From NCBI RefSeq assembly GCF_000612545.2, contig NZ_CP097800.1, positions 2,787,001 through 2,851,000 on the forward strand: a stretch of 64,000 nt of DNA. The letters are read 5' to 3'. The DNA comes from Streptomyces sp. PCS3-D2. GTDB lineage: Bacteria > Actinomycetota > Actinomycetes > Streptomycetales > Streptomycetaceae. Under the pieces are notes generated by a model. That model saw only the letters and a program-made list of their open reading frames with translations, was not told where the DNA came from and searched no databases. This document shows, one piece after another, positions 27,349-35,306 of the stretch; position 1 is the first letter of the stretch; each line of letters begins with the position of its first letter. The translations under genes and the position numbers were made by a program.

Positions 27349-27831
27349 ATGGACTCTCGACTCGACCTCTACGGAAATGCCGTCACCACCAGGTTCGCGA
27401 GGTGCATCAACTCCGGTGGCAAGGTCGTCTCTGACTCGCCCCTTCTGGCGGTCACCCAGGAGTTGATGAAGATCCCGGCGAGCCAGATCAACGGCTGCGG
27501 CTTCTGCACCGACATGCACACCAAGGACGCTGCGCACGCCGGGGAGAGCGCGCAGCGCCTGCACCTGGTGGCGGCCTGGCGCGAGGCGAAGGTGTTCACC
27601 GACGCCGAACGGGCGGCCCTGGAGCTGACCGAGCAGGGCACGCGCATCGCCGACGCGGCCGACGCGGCCGGCGGGGTCACGGACGAGGCGTGGGCGGACG
27701 CCGCCAAGCACCACGACGAGGACCAGCTGGCCGCGCTGGTTTCCCTCATCGCACTGATCAACGCCTACAACCGGATGAACGTGATCATCCAGCAGCCGGC
27801 GGGTGACTACCAGCCCGGCCAGTTCGGCTGA
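27349..27831 (+). CDS. Carboxymuconolactone decarboxylase/AhpD-like protein
   Basis: AhpD-fold protein of 160 residues with the redox motif INGCGFCTDMHTKDA (CxxC followed by His), as in the YciW/YnjA-type CMD branch. It may act as a thiol-dependent peroxidase or detoxification partner; no AhpC-like gene is adjacent. The ATG has GGAG 7 nt upstream. It follows the TetR gene on the same strand with 102 bp between, so co-regulation is possible. Confidence 0.88.
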   Translation: MDSRLDLYGNAVTTRFARCINSGGKVVSDSPLLAVTQELMKIPASQINGCGFCTDMHTKDAAHAGESAQRLHLVAAWREAKVFTDAERAALELTEQGTRIADAADAAGGVTDEAWADAAKHHDEDQLAALVSLIALINAYNRMNVIIQQPAGDYQPGQFG

Positions 27832-28138
27832 TCGCGAGCGCCCGATCCGGCCCGGCCACCCCCGGCCCGGTCCCGCCCCGGCCGCTCGGGTGGGTGGGGC
27901 CGAGCCGGTCCCGGACGGGGCGCGCGTACTCACGACAGGCCTCCGGCCAAGGTCCGGGGACTCGCGGCGCAGCCCTTCCGCTGCCGGGCGCGCCGGGCAC
28001 GGCCGGACGTCCAATGTGCCGTGTACGCAGGCCCGGTACGTGGTTCGTGCGCCGCAGGGGCCGTATGCGGGGGCTGGGTGGGTGGCTGGTAGAAAGAGAT
28101 GACGTACCGACAAGTGGTCGGCCTTGGGAAGGAACCAC
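27832..28138. other. Intergenic region, no gene found
   Basis: A 307-bp GC-rich spacer with short C/G runs but no well-formed terminator. A TAGAAA -10-like box near 28090 may serve the following gene. Confidence 0.4.
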
Positions 28139-28975
28139 GTGACCCAACCGTCCAGCGAGCAGCCGCAGCACCCCTGGTCGTCGCCACAGCAGCCGTTCGG
28201 CGCGCCGCCGCCTCCACCGTTCCCTCCGGCCGTACCGCCGCAGCCCGGTTACGGACCCCCGCAGGCGCCGCAGCCGGGTTACGGACAGCCGCAGGCGCCG
28301 CAGCCCGGTACGCCCGGGGCCGGGAACCCGTATGTCCAGCCGGGCTCGCCGTACGGCGGTTACCCGCCACCGCACCCCCTTCCCGGTTCGCCTGGGCAGC
28401 CGCCGGGGCCGGGGCCGGGGAAGCGGCAGACCGGACTCATCGTGACGGCCGCTGTGGTGGTTCTCGTCGTGGTGGCCGGCGGGGTGTGGTTCGCGGTCGG
28501 CCGGGGCGGCGACGACACCGGGTCGACCGAGGCCAAGGCGAGCCCGAGCGCCTCGGCGCCCAGCACGAACCCCAGCGAGAAGGCCCCGACCATCCAGCCA
28601 CCGCCCGAGAGGTCGGAGACCCCCGCCAAACCGCCCGCCCCCAAGCCCACCGGGACCGGCCTCCAGGCCGTGTGGAAGACCTCCGGCCCTACGATACTGG
28701 CCCTCGGCGACGCGCACCTCGACGAGCCTGCCCGGATCAACGCGATCCTCAGCGACGGCTCCTCCGGGTTCGAATGCAAGGGGCGTTGGCAGAAGGACGA
28801 GAGCGGCGACTTCCTGGAGGTCGGACTGCTGTGCAGCCAGGACGGCGTCCGGGTCCCGGACAAGGACCGGGTCGGCAATCTCAGCCAGAACGGCGACACC
28901 CTGACCGTCGAGTGGAAGAAGGGCGCCAGCGGCTCGGAGTCCTTCAAGCGCTTCCGCGACCTGGACCCCGCCTGA
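28139..28975 (+). CDS. Proline-rich single-pass membrane protein, unknown function
   Basis: A 278-residue protein with a long Pro/Gln/Gly-rich cytoplasmic N-terminus containing repeats of the type PQPGYGxPQAP (residues 1-95). One membrane segment follows near 103-123 (IVTAAVVVLVVVAGGVWF), then a Ser/Pro/Lys-rich linker. The last 100 residues form a folded extracytoplasmic domain with two cysteines (FECKGRW, LLCSQDG). The architecture resembles actinobacterial sensor or anchoring proteins, but I recognise no named domain. The GTG start follows GGGAAGGA. Confidence 0.8.
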   Translation: MTQPSSEQPQHPWSSPQQPFGAPPPPPFPPAVPPQPGYGPPQAPQPGYGQPQAPQPGTPGAGNPYVQPGSPYGGYPPPHPLPGSPGQPPGPGPGKRQTGLIVTAAVVVLVVVAGGVWFAVGRGGDDTGSTEAKASPSASAPSTNPSEKAPTIQPPPERSETPAKPPAPKPTGTGLQAVWKTSGPTILALGDAHLDEPARINAILSDGSSGFECKGRWQKDESGDFLEVGLLCSQDGVRVPDKDRVGNLSQNGDTLTVEWKKGASGSESFKRFRDLDPA

Positions 28976-29247
28976 TCGTCAGGTGTACCGAACGCCCGGA
29001 AGAGCCTCATCGGCGTGGCGACGCCGAGCCTGGTTCCTCCCCGGGCCGACGGGGGTGCGGCACGCCATTTGCACGCTGTCGGCGCTTCTGTGCCTGCACT
29101 GGTCCGGGGAAGTCCCGTGGGGTCCGGAGAAGCGGTCGGTCCGCGTGGATGCGCGTCGGCGACATGATCACCGACGCGCTGATCCATTCGTTCGTCCTCG
29201 AAGTGTTCATCGGAACCCTGCGCGGCCGCCCGTGACGGGCTACCGGG

Positions 29248-29559
29248 CTACGCGAAGCTCACGCTGTGTGGGACGGGCTCGGCGAAGCCACGGGCCGCAC
29301 CGGGGTCCAGGGTGCTCAGCGGCTCCTCGCAGCCCCGGTCCGCGTACAGGGTGGCTGTGCTGTTCGTGCCGTTGACCGCACTGGTCGCGCCTTGGAGCAG
29401 GAGGAAGCACTCCGAGCCGACAGGGTCGGTGATGTCGAAGTCGCCGTACTCCGGCGAAACGTAGCTGAACGTGCCCACAGCGGCCCCGGCGGAGGCCGGC
29501 AGCGTACCGACGAGCGCGAGAGCCCCGAGGAAGGTGGTGATGGTGTGGCGAAGGCGCAT
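29248..29559 (-). CDS. Small secreted protein of unknown function
   Basis: A 103-residue protein with a clear signal peptide (MRLRHTITTFLGALALVGTL, cleavage likely after ASAGA). The mature part of about 80 residues is beta-rich with two cysteines (SECFLLLQG, DRGCEEPL), probably disulfide-bonded. Small secreted two-Cys proteins are frequent in Streptomyces; no function is suggested. Upstream on the same strand is the ATP-binding regulator gene. Confidence 0.75.
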   Translation of the reverse strand: MRLRHTITTFLGALALVGTLPASAGAAVGTFSYVSPEYGDFDITDPVGSECFLLLQGATSAVNGTNSTATLYADRGCEEPLSTLDPGAARGFAEPVPHSVSFA

Positions 29560-29611
29560 CACACCAGCGTGGCCCACGGCTGCGCCGAGCCGGCAGGAGA
29601 AACGACCTCCC

Positions 29612-30007
29612 TCACCCGTTCGGCAGCCGGTGGGGCAGCGTCGCCCAGGTACGGGTCCCACCGCCGGGTTCCCGGGACGGCCCGAGGCCCCAGTCGCCGC
29701 CGTGGTCGCGCACCAGTGCCGAGAACACCCGGAGCGTGGCGCGGCGGCGGGCCTCACAGAGCGCGGCAAGCCGGGGGTGGGTGTGGGTGGGGTGCGCGTC
29801 GTAGACGATGACGCGCAGCTCGTCGTCGCGGTAGCGGACGGACAGGTACAGCTCCCCGTACGGATCCATCCGCCAGGCTGAGCCGAGGAGTTCCGAGGCG
29901 GCCTGTACGGCTGCCGGAGCGAGGGGGTCGAGGGCGTAGGCGTGCAGGGCCGCCCGTACGGCCTGGCGGGCGATCCCGGCTGAACGGGGCGAGGCGGGCA
30001 GGGTCAT
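29612..30007 (-). CDS. HATPase-type ATP-binding protein (anti-sigma/RsbW-like)
   Basis: A 131-residue protein matching the GHKL ATPase fold as found in single-domain Streptomyces regulators: MTLPASPRSAGIARQAVRAAL, then the N-box-like AAVQAASELLGSAWRMDP, YRDDELRVIVYDAHP and a C-terminal GLGPSREPGGGTRTWATLP. The N-box Asn, which binds Mg-ATP, appears replaced by Gly-Ser, so activity is doubtful. In-frame codons extend up to 56 residues further upstream; I placed the start where the domain begins. Divergent from a WhiJ-like/DUF397 pair, a recurrent Streptomyces arrangement. Confidence 0.75.
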   Translation of the reverse strand: MTLPASPRSAGIARQAVRAALHAYALDPLAPAAVQAASELLGSAWRMDPYGELYLSVRYRDDELRVIVYDAHPTHTHPRLAALCEARRRATLRVFSALVRDHGGDWGLGPSREPGGGTRTWATLPHRLPNG

Positions 30008-30325
30008 GCTGCACGACAACCCCTCCGCGAGGGCTGCCTGACCGGCAGTCCCGGAATCCGGTGCGACCGGGCAGGCGGATGCGGCGGTGTACGAGTGGGG
30101 GTACGGGGTGAGCAACTTCGGCTCCCAAGTCGTCGGTGGGCACAGACGGTTCGGCTTCGGAGGCTCGACGCGCACAGGGGCTCACGAGGACCGTTCACAG
30201 GCGGCATGGGCGGCGGGCGTGGCTCGTCCCCCGGGCAGGGCCGGGCGATGCACTTCAACTCGCCTTGCGTAAGCGGTGCATCACCCACAGTAAGACATTA
30301 AAGTGGTGCCTGCACCACAAAATTC
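30008..30325. promoter_or_regulatory. Divergent control region of the WhiJ-like locus
   Basis: A 318-bp spacer that becomes AT-richer near its right end. It carries GGTG-CAT-CACC (30275-30285) and the better palindrome at 30303-30318, annotated separately. Much of the left part may instead encode an N-terminal extension of the ATP-binding protein. Confidence 0.5.
30303..30318. promoter_or_regulatory. Operator-like palindrome GTGGTGC-CT-GCACCAC
   Basis: A perfect 7-bp inverted repeat with a 2-bp spacer ending 7 bp before the XRE gene's ATG, placed to block transcription or start-codon access. The nearby GGTGCATCACC at 30275-30285 resembles a second, weaker copy. Confidence 0.6.
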
Positions 30326-31231
30326 ATGATGTCTGCTCCCGAAATGGACCACATGCGGGCCGGAGTGCAGACTTCCCACATGCCACCGAGGACGCTGCCG
30401 TCATATCGCCGGGCCCGACTGGGAGCAGAGCTACGCCGGATGCGCTTGAACGCGGGCGTGTCCGCCGAACTCGCGGCCTCACTGGTCGGCATGGACCGCG
30501 GAAAGATTCCCAGCATTGAGGCGGGCGCCCGGACCTTGAGCGCCGAGCGGTTGCGCACCCTGGTCGCCAGCTACGGCTGTACCGACGAGCCTTACATCGA
30601 CGCGCTGCTCGGCATGGCCCAGCGTCGCCGGCGAGGGTGGTGGGATCAGTACCGCGAGCGGCTCGCACCGGGCTTCCTGGACATCGCAGAGCTGGAGTGG
30701 CACGCCACACGGATGCACACGGTGCAAGCGGTTCACGTACCCGGACTGCTCCAGACCGAGGAATACTCCAGGGCCGTCTTCAACGCGGTGCTTCCGCAAC
30801 TCTCCCGCTTGGACGTGGAGCTGCGCGTGGCCCACCGCCAAGAGCGACAGGTCGTCCTTGACCGCCGAGATCCGGTTCGATACACCGGATATGTGCACGA
30901 GGCGGCACTGCGTATGCAGTTCGGCGGCCGACAGGTGTCGAAGCGCCAGCTCGATCGGATCTGCGAGCGAAGCACGGCGGAGCACATCACCATCAGGGTC
31001 ATCCCCGTCTCTCAAGGAGCCTTCCCGGGAGCGGGGCACCCTCTGTTCTACGCCGAGGAATCGGTCCCGCAGCTCGACACGGCGCAACTCGACTCGGCCC
31101 ACGGCCCGGAGTTCCTGCACGGTGCGGAGCAACTGGCCAAGTACCGCAGCCATCTGGCCTGGATGTCCGATCACACGCTCAGCCCCGAAGCTTCGCGTGA
31201 TCTCATCCGAGACATCAGCAAGGAACTGTGA
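30326..31231 (+). CDS. WhiJ-like XRE regulator (HTH + DUF5753)
   Basis: A 301-residue protein with an N-terminal Cro/CI helix-turn-helix (RLGAELRRMRLNAGVSAELAASLVGMDRGKIPSIEAGARTLS in outline, about residues 30-75). A DUF5753 domain follows, with the motifs VQAVHVPGLLQTEEYSRAV, RQERQVVLDR and ITIRVIPVSQGAFPG. This is the WhiJ family, whose members modulate Streptomyces development and secondary metabolism together with small DUF397 partners. No ribosome-binding site precedes the ATG, so it may be leaderless. DUF397 follows after 11 nt. Confidence 0.92.
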   Translation: MMSAPEMDHMRAGVQTSHMPPRTLPSYRRARLGAELRRMRLNAGVSAELAASLVGMDRGKIPSIEAGARTLSAERLRTLVASYGCTDEPYIDALLGMAQRRRRGWWDQYRERLAPGFLDIAELEWHATRMHTVQAVHVPGLLQTEEYSRAVFNAVLPQLSRLDVELRVAHRQERQVVLDRRDPVRYTGYVHEAALRMQFGGRQVSKRQLDRICERSTAEHITIRVIPVSQGAFPGAGHPLFYAEESVPQLDTAQLDSAHGPEFLHGAEQLAKYRSHLAWMSDHTLSPEASRDLIRDISKEL

Positions 31232-31242
31232 GAGGGGTCGCC

Positions 31243-31437
31243 ATGCCGGACATCCGGTGGGAAGCACCGTACTGCGGTGAGGGAAACGCCTGCTATCGGA
31301 TAGGGGTGGACGGGGACGGCAACAGCTACATAGCGGTGGCCGGCCAGGAGGACCGGCCGCTGACCGACAGCAGAGCGGCCCTCCAGGCCCTGATCCGGGA
31401 CATCAAGGCGGGTCGGGCCGACCACCTGCTCGACTAA
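31243..31437 (+). CDS. DUF397 small partner protein
   Basis: A 64-residue DUF397 protein (IRWEAPYCGEGNACYRIGV, then a conserved core of short strands and a final IRDIKAG helix). DUF397 proteins are obligate neighbours of WhiJ-type regulators and are thought to antagonise them in a toxin-antitoxin-like or anti-regulator way. The ATG follows GAGGGG. The stop codon overlaps the stop of the convergent OmpA-domain gene by four bases, leaving no room for a terminator. Confidence 0.9.
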   Translation: MPDIRWEAPYCGEGNACYRIGVDGDGNSYIAVAGQEDRPLTDSRAALQALIRDIKAGRADHLLD

Positions 31438-32069
31438 CTCGCGCCCCGCGGGAAGGTGATCTCGACGCGGCGGTTCTTCTTGCGGCCCTCTTCGGTGCTG
31501 TTGTCGGCGATCGGGTAGTCCTCGCTGTACCCGCGTACGTCGAAGACGACGCTCGGGTTCGTCACGGTCTTGGCCAACTCGTCGTGCACGGCATCGGCCC
31601 GCTGCTTCGACAGCACCTTGCCGTGCTCGTAGCTGCCTTGGTCGTCGGTGAAGCCGAAGACCCGGATGCGGGTCGCCTTGGACTGGTTGATCTCGTTCCC
31701 GATGGCCTGGATCCGTGAGGCCGCCTGCGCGTTGAACACGGCGCTGTCCTCGGGGAACAGCACCTCGGACTGCAGCGCCATCATGACGGTCTCGTTGGTC
31801 TCCTGCCGTCGCTGCTCGCCGCCGAGGTCTTCGACGACCTCGGCGATGTCGAGCACCTTGACCGGGGCCAGGGTCCCGCCCTGCGGGATCTTCAGCCCGG
31901 GCGCGTTGGAGTCGATCGCCACGGGCGCGGCGGCGGACGGCTCCGTGCCAGGGGGTACGGACGGCTTCACGTCGTCGGCGTGTGCGGAGCCGGCCCCGAT
32001 GACGGACCCTCCGGCGATGACGAGTGCAGAGACTGTGGTGGCGGCTGCTGCGCGATGGCGTGTGGTCAT
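31434..32069 (-). CDS. Secreted OmpA-family peptidoglycan-binding protein
   Basis: A 211-residue exported protein: signal peptide (MTTRHRAAAATTVSALVIAG, cleavage after SAHA), a Pro/Ala linker and a C-terminal OmpA-like domain. The domain shows FPEDSAVFNAQAASRI, FGFTDDQGSYEHG, LSKQRADAV and the closing KKNRRVEITF. The Asp and Arg that grip diaminopimelate in OmpA domains are present. It is the last gene of the minus-strand Tad block and could anchor the pilus machine to the wall. Confidence 0.92.
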   Translation of the reverse strand: MTTRHRAAAATTVSALVIAGGSVIGAGSAHADDVKPSVPPGTEPSAAAPVAIDSNAPGLKIPQGGTLAPVKVLDIAEVVEDLGGEQRRQETNETVMMALQSEVLFPEDSAVFNAQAASRIQAIGNEINQSKATRIRVFGFTDDQGSYEHGKVLSKQRADAVHDELAKTVTNPSVVFDVRGYSEDYPIADNSTEEGRKKNRRVEITFPRGAS

Positions 32070-32072
32070 GGG

Positions 32073-32663
32073 TCACCCAGAGATTTTGACGGTGGCCGTG
32101 GCAAAGGTCGGGAGGCTGAATTCCACCTCGCTGGTAGAGCTCGGCGGTGCCGGGAACTGGGCGAAGAACGGGATCACCTGGCCGGCGTCGACGCTGGAGA
32201 CGCCCGTCGTGCACAGGCACCTGGACTCCGTGTCCCGAAGCACGTAATAGCGCTTCTTACCCGCCTTGTCGACCAGCGTCGCACCGGCGACCGACTCTCC
32301 GGTCCCCTTGAGTTCGATGCCGCGCCAGGCAACCGTGTCCTTGTAGGACTGGCTCCCCGTGTTCTTCAGCTGCCCGGATACGGTGAGGAAGCCGCCCGGA
32401 TCGCGCTGCACAGAGTTGATCTCCAACGCCATGCCGGCCTGTCCGGTCAGCGTGGCGACGACTTCGGTCGGCTCCGAGCTCTGCCCCTTGCTCGGTGTCG
32501 TGTTCTGGGAGGCCGTCCCCTGGGACGGGGCAGCCGCAGGCTTCTGAGGTTCACCCGACTTGCCGTCACCGCCACCACCGCACCCGGCCAACGTAACGGC
32601 CATGACCGCCGCACCCGCAACGGCCATCCCCCCACGGACCCTCACCATGCGCCGAATGCTCAT
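32073..32663 (-). CDS. Lipoprotein of unknown function
   Basis: A 196-residue lipoprotein with lipobox TLAGC (Cys28), a Gly-rich then Ser/Pro/Gln-rich linker, and a C-terminal beta-sandwich-like domain (LTVSGQLKNTGSQSYKDT) that resembles DUF4352/immunoglobulin-like extracellular domains. A CLC motif (ESRCLCTTG) is unusual. The ATG follows AAGGAAG. It ends 3 nt before the OmpA-domain gene and is probably co-transcribed with it, suggesting a shared envelope function. Confidence 0.85.
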   Translation of the reverse strand: MSIRRMVRVRGGMAVAGAAVMAVTLAGCGGGGDGKSGEPQKPAAAPSQGTASQNTTPSKGQSSEPTEVVATLTGQAGMALEINSVQRDPGGFLTVSGQLKNTGSQSYKDTVAWRGIELKGTGESVAGATLVDKAGKKRYYVLRDTESRCLCTTGVSSVDAGQVIPFFAQFPAPPSSTSEVEFSLPTFATATVKISG

Positions 32664-32694
32664 CTATGAATGCTTCCTTGTCTCTCGATCCCTG

Positions 32695-33351
32695 TCAGCC
32701 GACGAGTCGCACGCTGAACAGCTTTCTGGTCAATGCCTTGAGCGAACCCGGCTTCGACGGGTCGAGCTTGACCATCTCCCCACCACAAGTGAATGTCACC
32801 GCAGCAGCGTTCGGCGTGGGAGAGGGCGATGCACCACCTGACGGCGCGGTGGAAGTAGGGGTCGGGGTGGGGCTCGGGCTGGCGACGCTCGCCAAGTGGC
32901 ACCTCGGCTCGATCAGGGCCGTGGCCTTCGCCGTCGCATGCATGCCGTTGGTACCGGGAACCACCGAATCCCCCACGGTTCCGTTCGTCTCCACCGTGAC
33001 GGTGAACCGCGGGAGGGCGGCCGCGCATGTGGCCTTCGCATCGTTCTTAGCCGCGAAGGCCTCTGCCGCTGCGCAGGCTTCGCCGACTTTGAAGAACCGC
33101 CCATCGACGATCTTTTTCCAGACACCGGCATCCACCGACGGAAGATCGAGGCCGAGGAGAACCTTGTCTCGGGCCTCACGCCCGGCCGCCAAAGCCGCTG
33201 CATCCGCAGCGCCTTGGGCGTCACTGCGCCTGACCGACGCCTGGCCCACCGCGAAGAACGCGAGCGCGGCGAAGAGCAGCCCCGCCACGACCACCACGTA
33301 GATGGGAAAGGCCTGCCCTCGGTCACGCCCATACGTGCCGCGGGTGGCCAT
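32695..33351 (-). CDS. TadG/TadE-like pseudopilin-type protein
   Basis: A 218-residue protein with an N-terminal basic tail and the processing signature DRGQAFPIYVVVVAGLLF (about 10-28), a single membrane helix after a predicted prepilin-type cleavage Gly. The next block, GAADAAALAAGREARD, is typical of TadG-like proteins. Four cysteines occur in the extracytoplasmic domain. A Pro/Ser/Thr-rich stretch with PSPTPTPTS precedes the end. Its ATG overlaps the stop of the Flp pilin gene (TAATG), so the two are coupled. Confidence 0.85.
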   Translation of the reverse strand: MATRGTYGRDRGQAFPIYVVVVAGLLFAALAFFAVGQASVRRSDAQGAADAAALAAGREARDKVLLGLDLPSVDAGVWKKIVDGRFFKVGEACAAAEAFAAKNDAKATCAAALPRFTVTVETNGTVGDSVVPGTNGMHATAKATALIEPRCHLASVASPSPTPTPTSTAPSGGASPSPTPNAAAVTFTCGGEMVKLDPSKPGSLKALTRKLFSVRLVG

Positions 33352-33596
33352 TAGCCGGCTTTGATGTCGGTCACCGCCTGCTTGATCCGCTTGGTGATCT
33401 CCGAACCGACACCCGAGCCCACGATCGCCCCGACGATCACGATGACCACCAGGATGATCCCGAGGTATTCGAAGGCGGTCTGGCCTCGGTCCTGTTGGGC
33501 GTGGCGCCTGCGGAGCCTCGTCACGGCCGTGTCCGTCCACCCGTTCACCCTGATCCGCGCCTCCACGGCGGCCTTCAGCAGCATGTTCTGTGGCAT
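33351..33596 (-). CDS. Flp-type pilin
   Basis: An 81-residue Flp prepilin. The hallmark cleavage motif is G|QTAFEY: Gly38, then Glu and Tyr at mature positions 5 and 6. A strongly hydrophobic helix (LGIILVVIVIVGAIVG) and a short C-terminal amphipathic tail follow. The leader of 38 residues is long and very basic compared with usual Flp leaders of about 10-20. The ATG follows GGGAGGG. It would be the major subunit of the fibre built by the neighbouring Tad genes. Confidence 0.88.
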   Translation of the reverse strand: MPQNMLLKAAVEARIRVNGWTDTAVTRLRRRHAQQDRGQTAFEYLGIILVVIVIVGAIVGSGVGSEITKRIKQAVTDIKAG

Positions 33597-33706
33597 GGGG
33601 GTTCCCTCCCGGGCCGGTACCGGTGTCGATCTGCGGACGGTACGGCGAGTCACCAGCCGTTACCAAGGGTCCCGGGACCCAATTACGGACCCACTGCGCA
33701 CTCCGT

Positions 33707-34393
33707 CTACCCATGACCGGTCACTCCTGGACGGGCGGTTCCCAGCCAGCGGGCTATCGCCTCGCTGCGCGTCGCGCTCCCGAGCTTCGCGAAGATGCGG
33801 TTGATGTGGTTCTTGACCGTCTTCTCACTGATGAAGCAGGCTGCGGCGATCTGCTGGTTGCTCATCCCGGACGCGATCAGGTCCATGATCTCCACCTCCC
33901 GGGAACTCAGCCCGAAGACAACAGAGTTGTGCATCCGCTCCGACGACTGTGCCACATCGCGTTGCGGATGCGAAGGGGTCCTGAGCTCGTTCAGCAAGGC
34001 GCTCGCCGCCGTCGGGGTGAAGTGGGGGCGGCCCAGGGGGGCGTCGCGGACGGCTCTGAGCAGGTCCTCGGCCGTGAACTCGCCGTGAACCAGGTAGCCG
34101 CCGGCGCCCAGCAGCAGGGCCTCGCGGACGATGTCGGCTTCCCTGCTGTACGTCAGCATCAGTACGGGCGCCAGCTGCACCAGGTGCGGCAGCGCCGAGA
34201 TCCCGTCCACCCCCGGCATCCGGACGTCCAGCAGGACCACGTCCGGGGCGTGCCTGCGGGTCAGGCTCAGGGCCTCGCGGCCGTCCTCGGCCTGGGCGGT
34301 CACCTCGATGTCCGTGACCGCGCCCAGGATGGCCGCGAGGCCCGCCCTGATGACCGGGTTCCCGTCGGCGATGAGCACGCTCAGCCGCGCCAT
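33707..34393 (-). CDS. NarL/LuxR-family response regulator with atypical receiver
   Basis: A 228-residue two-domain regulator: receiver (1-120) and GerE helix-turn-helix (about 155-215, LSSREVEIMDLIASGMSNQQIA then SEKTVKNHINRIF). The phosphorylatable Asp is present (VVLLDVRMPG). However, the first acidic pocket residue of the usual Asp-Asp pair is Ala (LIADGNPV), and the conserved C-terminal Lys is replaced by His (GGYLVHGE). No kinase gene adjoins. It lies between tadC and the pilin gene, 3 nt after tadC, so it is probably part of the operon. Confidence 0.9.
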   Translation of the reverse strand: MARLSVLIADGNPVIRAGLAAILGAVTDIEVTAQAEDGREALSLTRRHAPDVVLLDVRMPGVDGISALPHLVQLAPVLMLTYSREADIVREALLLGAGGYLVHGEFTAEDLLRAVRDAPLGRPHFTPTAASALLNELRTPSHPQRDVAQSSERMHNSVVFGLSSREVEIMDLIASGMSNQQIAAACFISEKTVKNHINRIFAKLGSATRSEAIARWLGTARPGVTGHG

Positions 34394-34396
34394 GGT

Positions 34397-35290
34397 TCAG
34401 CCACCCCCGAACAGTGCGCCGAAGTCGACGTTCGCGCCGTAGACGAATCCGCACACGAGCAGGATGAGCGTGCCCGGCAGCATGAACATCGTCACCGCGA
34501 ACGTGGCCTTGGGTACCGCCCGGGCGGCCCGGCGGCGGGCGTTCTGGGCGTCCGTGCGGCGCATGTCCTCGGCGATCGCGATCAGCGTCTCGACGATCGG
34601 GGAACCCAGTTCCTCGCCCTGTTGGAGGGCCGTCACGAACTGCGCGACCTGTTCGCTGTCGTTGCGCCGCCGCAGCTCGTCGAAGGCCTGGCGCCGGCTC
34701 ACACCCATGTCCATCTGCTGGAGGGTGATGCGGATCTCGTCCGCCCACGGCCCCTCGTACTTGCCCGCCACCCGGTCCAGTGCCTGCCGGAAGCCCAGCC
34801 CCGCGCTCACCACCACGGCGAGGACGTCGAGGAAGTCCGGCAGGGTCCGCTCGATGTGATCGCGGCGGACCCGGATGGCCGACCACAGGCCGACCTCGAT
34901 CCAGAACAGGCCGAAGGCCACCATCAGCAGGGCCGCGACCAGTTGGCCGTTGACCAGCATGGCGAAGGCTCCGGCGGCCCCCAGGGCCCCGTACACCGCT
35001 CGCCGGGCCGCGTACCGGTCGATGGTCAGGCCGGCCGGATTGCCCGCCATGTCGATCTGCCGGCGCTTGCGGGCCACCCGGGTCGCGCCCATCGCACGCA
35101 GGACGAGCGGCGCCCAGCGGATGCCGAGGCGGTCGACCAGCGATCCGACCGCCGTCGTACGGGTGGCACCGACCTCCAGGGCCAGCGCGAGGTCGGTGGG
35201 GAGCTTGACGTCCGCCCGGTAGAGGCGGATGCCGTGGAGGGCGCCGAACACCGAGAGGGCCGTGGCGAGTGCGAGGAGAAGTCCGGTCAT
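34397..35290 (-). CDS. tadC: Tad pilus inner-membrane platform protein TadC
   Basis: Type II secretion F-domain protein of 297 residues. A helix at the N-terminus, a pair of helices near 105-145, the T2SSF signature region (LPDFLDVLAVVVSAGLGFRQALDRV) and C-terminal helices are apparent. It assembles with TadB as the platform on which the TadA ATPase acts. Gene order tadA-tadB-tadC on the minus strand is the canonical Tad arrangement. Confidence 0.93.
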   Translation of the reverse strand: MTGLLLALATALSVFGALHGIRLYRADVKLPTDLALALEVGATRTTAVGSLVDRLGIRWAPLVLRAMGATRVARKRRQIDMAGNPAGLTIDRYAARRAVYGALGAAGAFAMLVNGQLVAALLMVAFGLFWIEVGLWSAIRVRRDHIERTLPDFLDVLAVVVSAGLGFRQALDRVAGKYEGPWADEIRITLQQMDMGVSRRQAFDELRRRNDSEQVAQFVTALQQGEELGSPIVETLIAIAEDMRRTDAQNARRRAARAVPKATFAVTMFMLPGTLILLVCGFVYGANVDFGALFGGG

Positions 35291-35306
35291 GGTCCCGTCC
35301 GCCCCC

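Noticed and set aside
28765-28780. tRNA-like GGGTTCGAAT (T-arm-like) sequence
   Set aside because: It lies inside a coding gene and no cloverleaf can be drawn around it.
29152-29235. A 27-codon hydrophobic peptide (MRVGDMITDALIHS...) on the plus strand
   Set aside because: No ribosome-binding site or promoter, and too short for a composition test; possible but unsupported.
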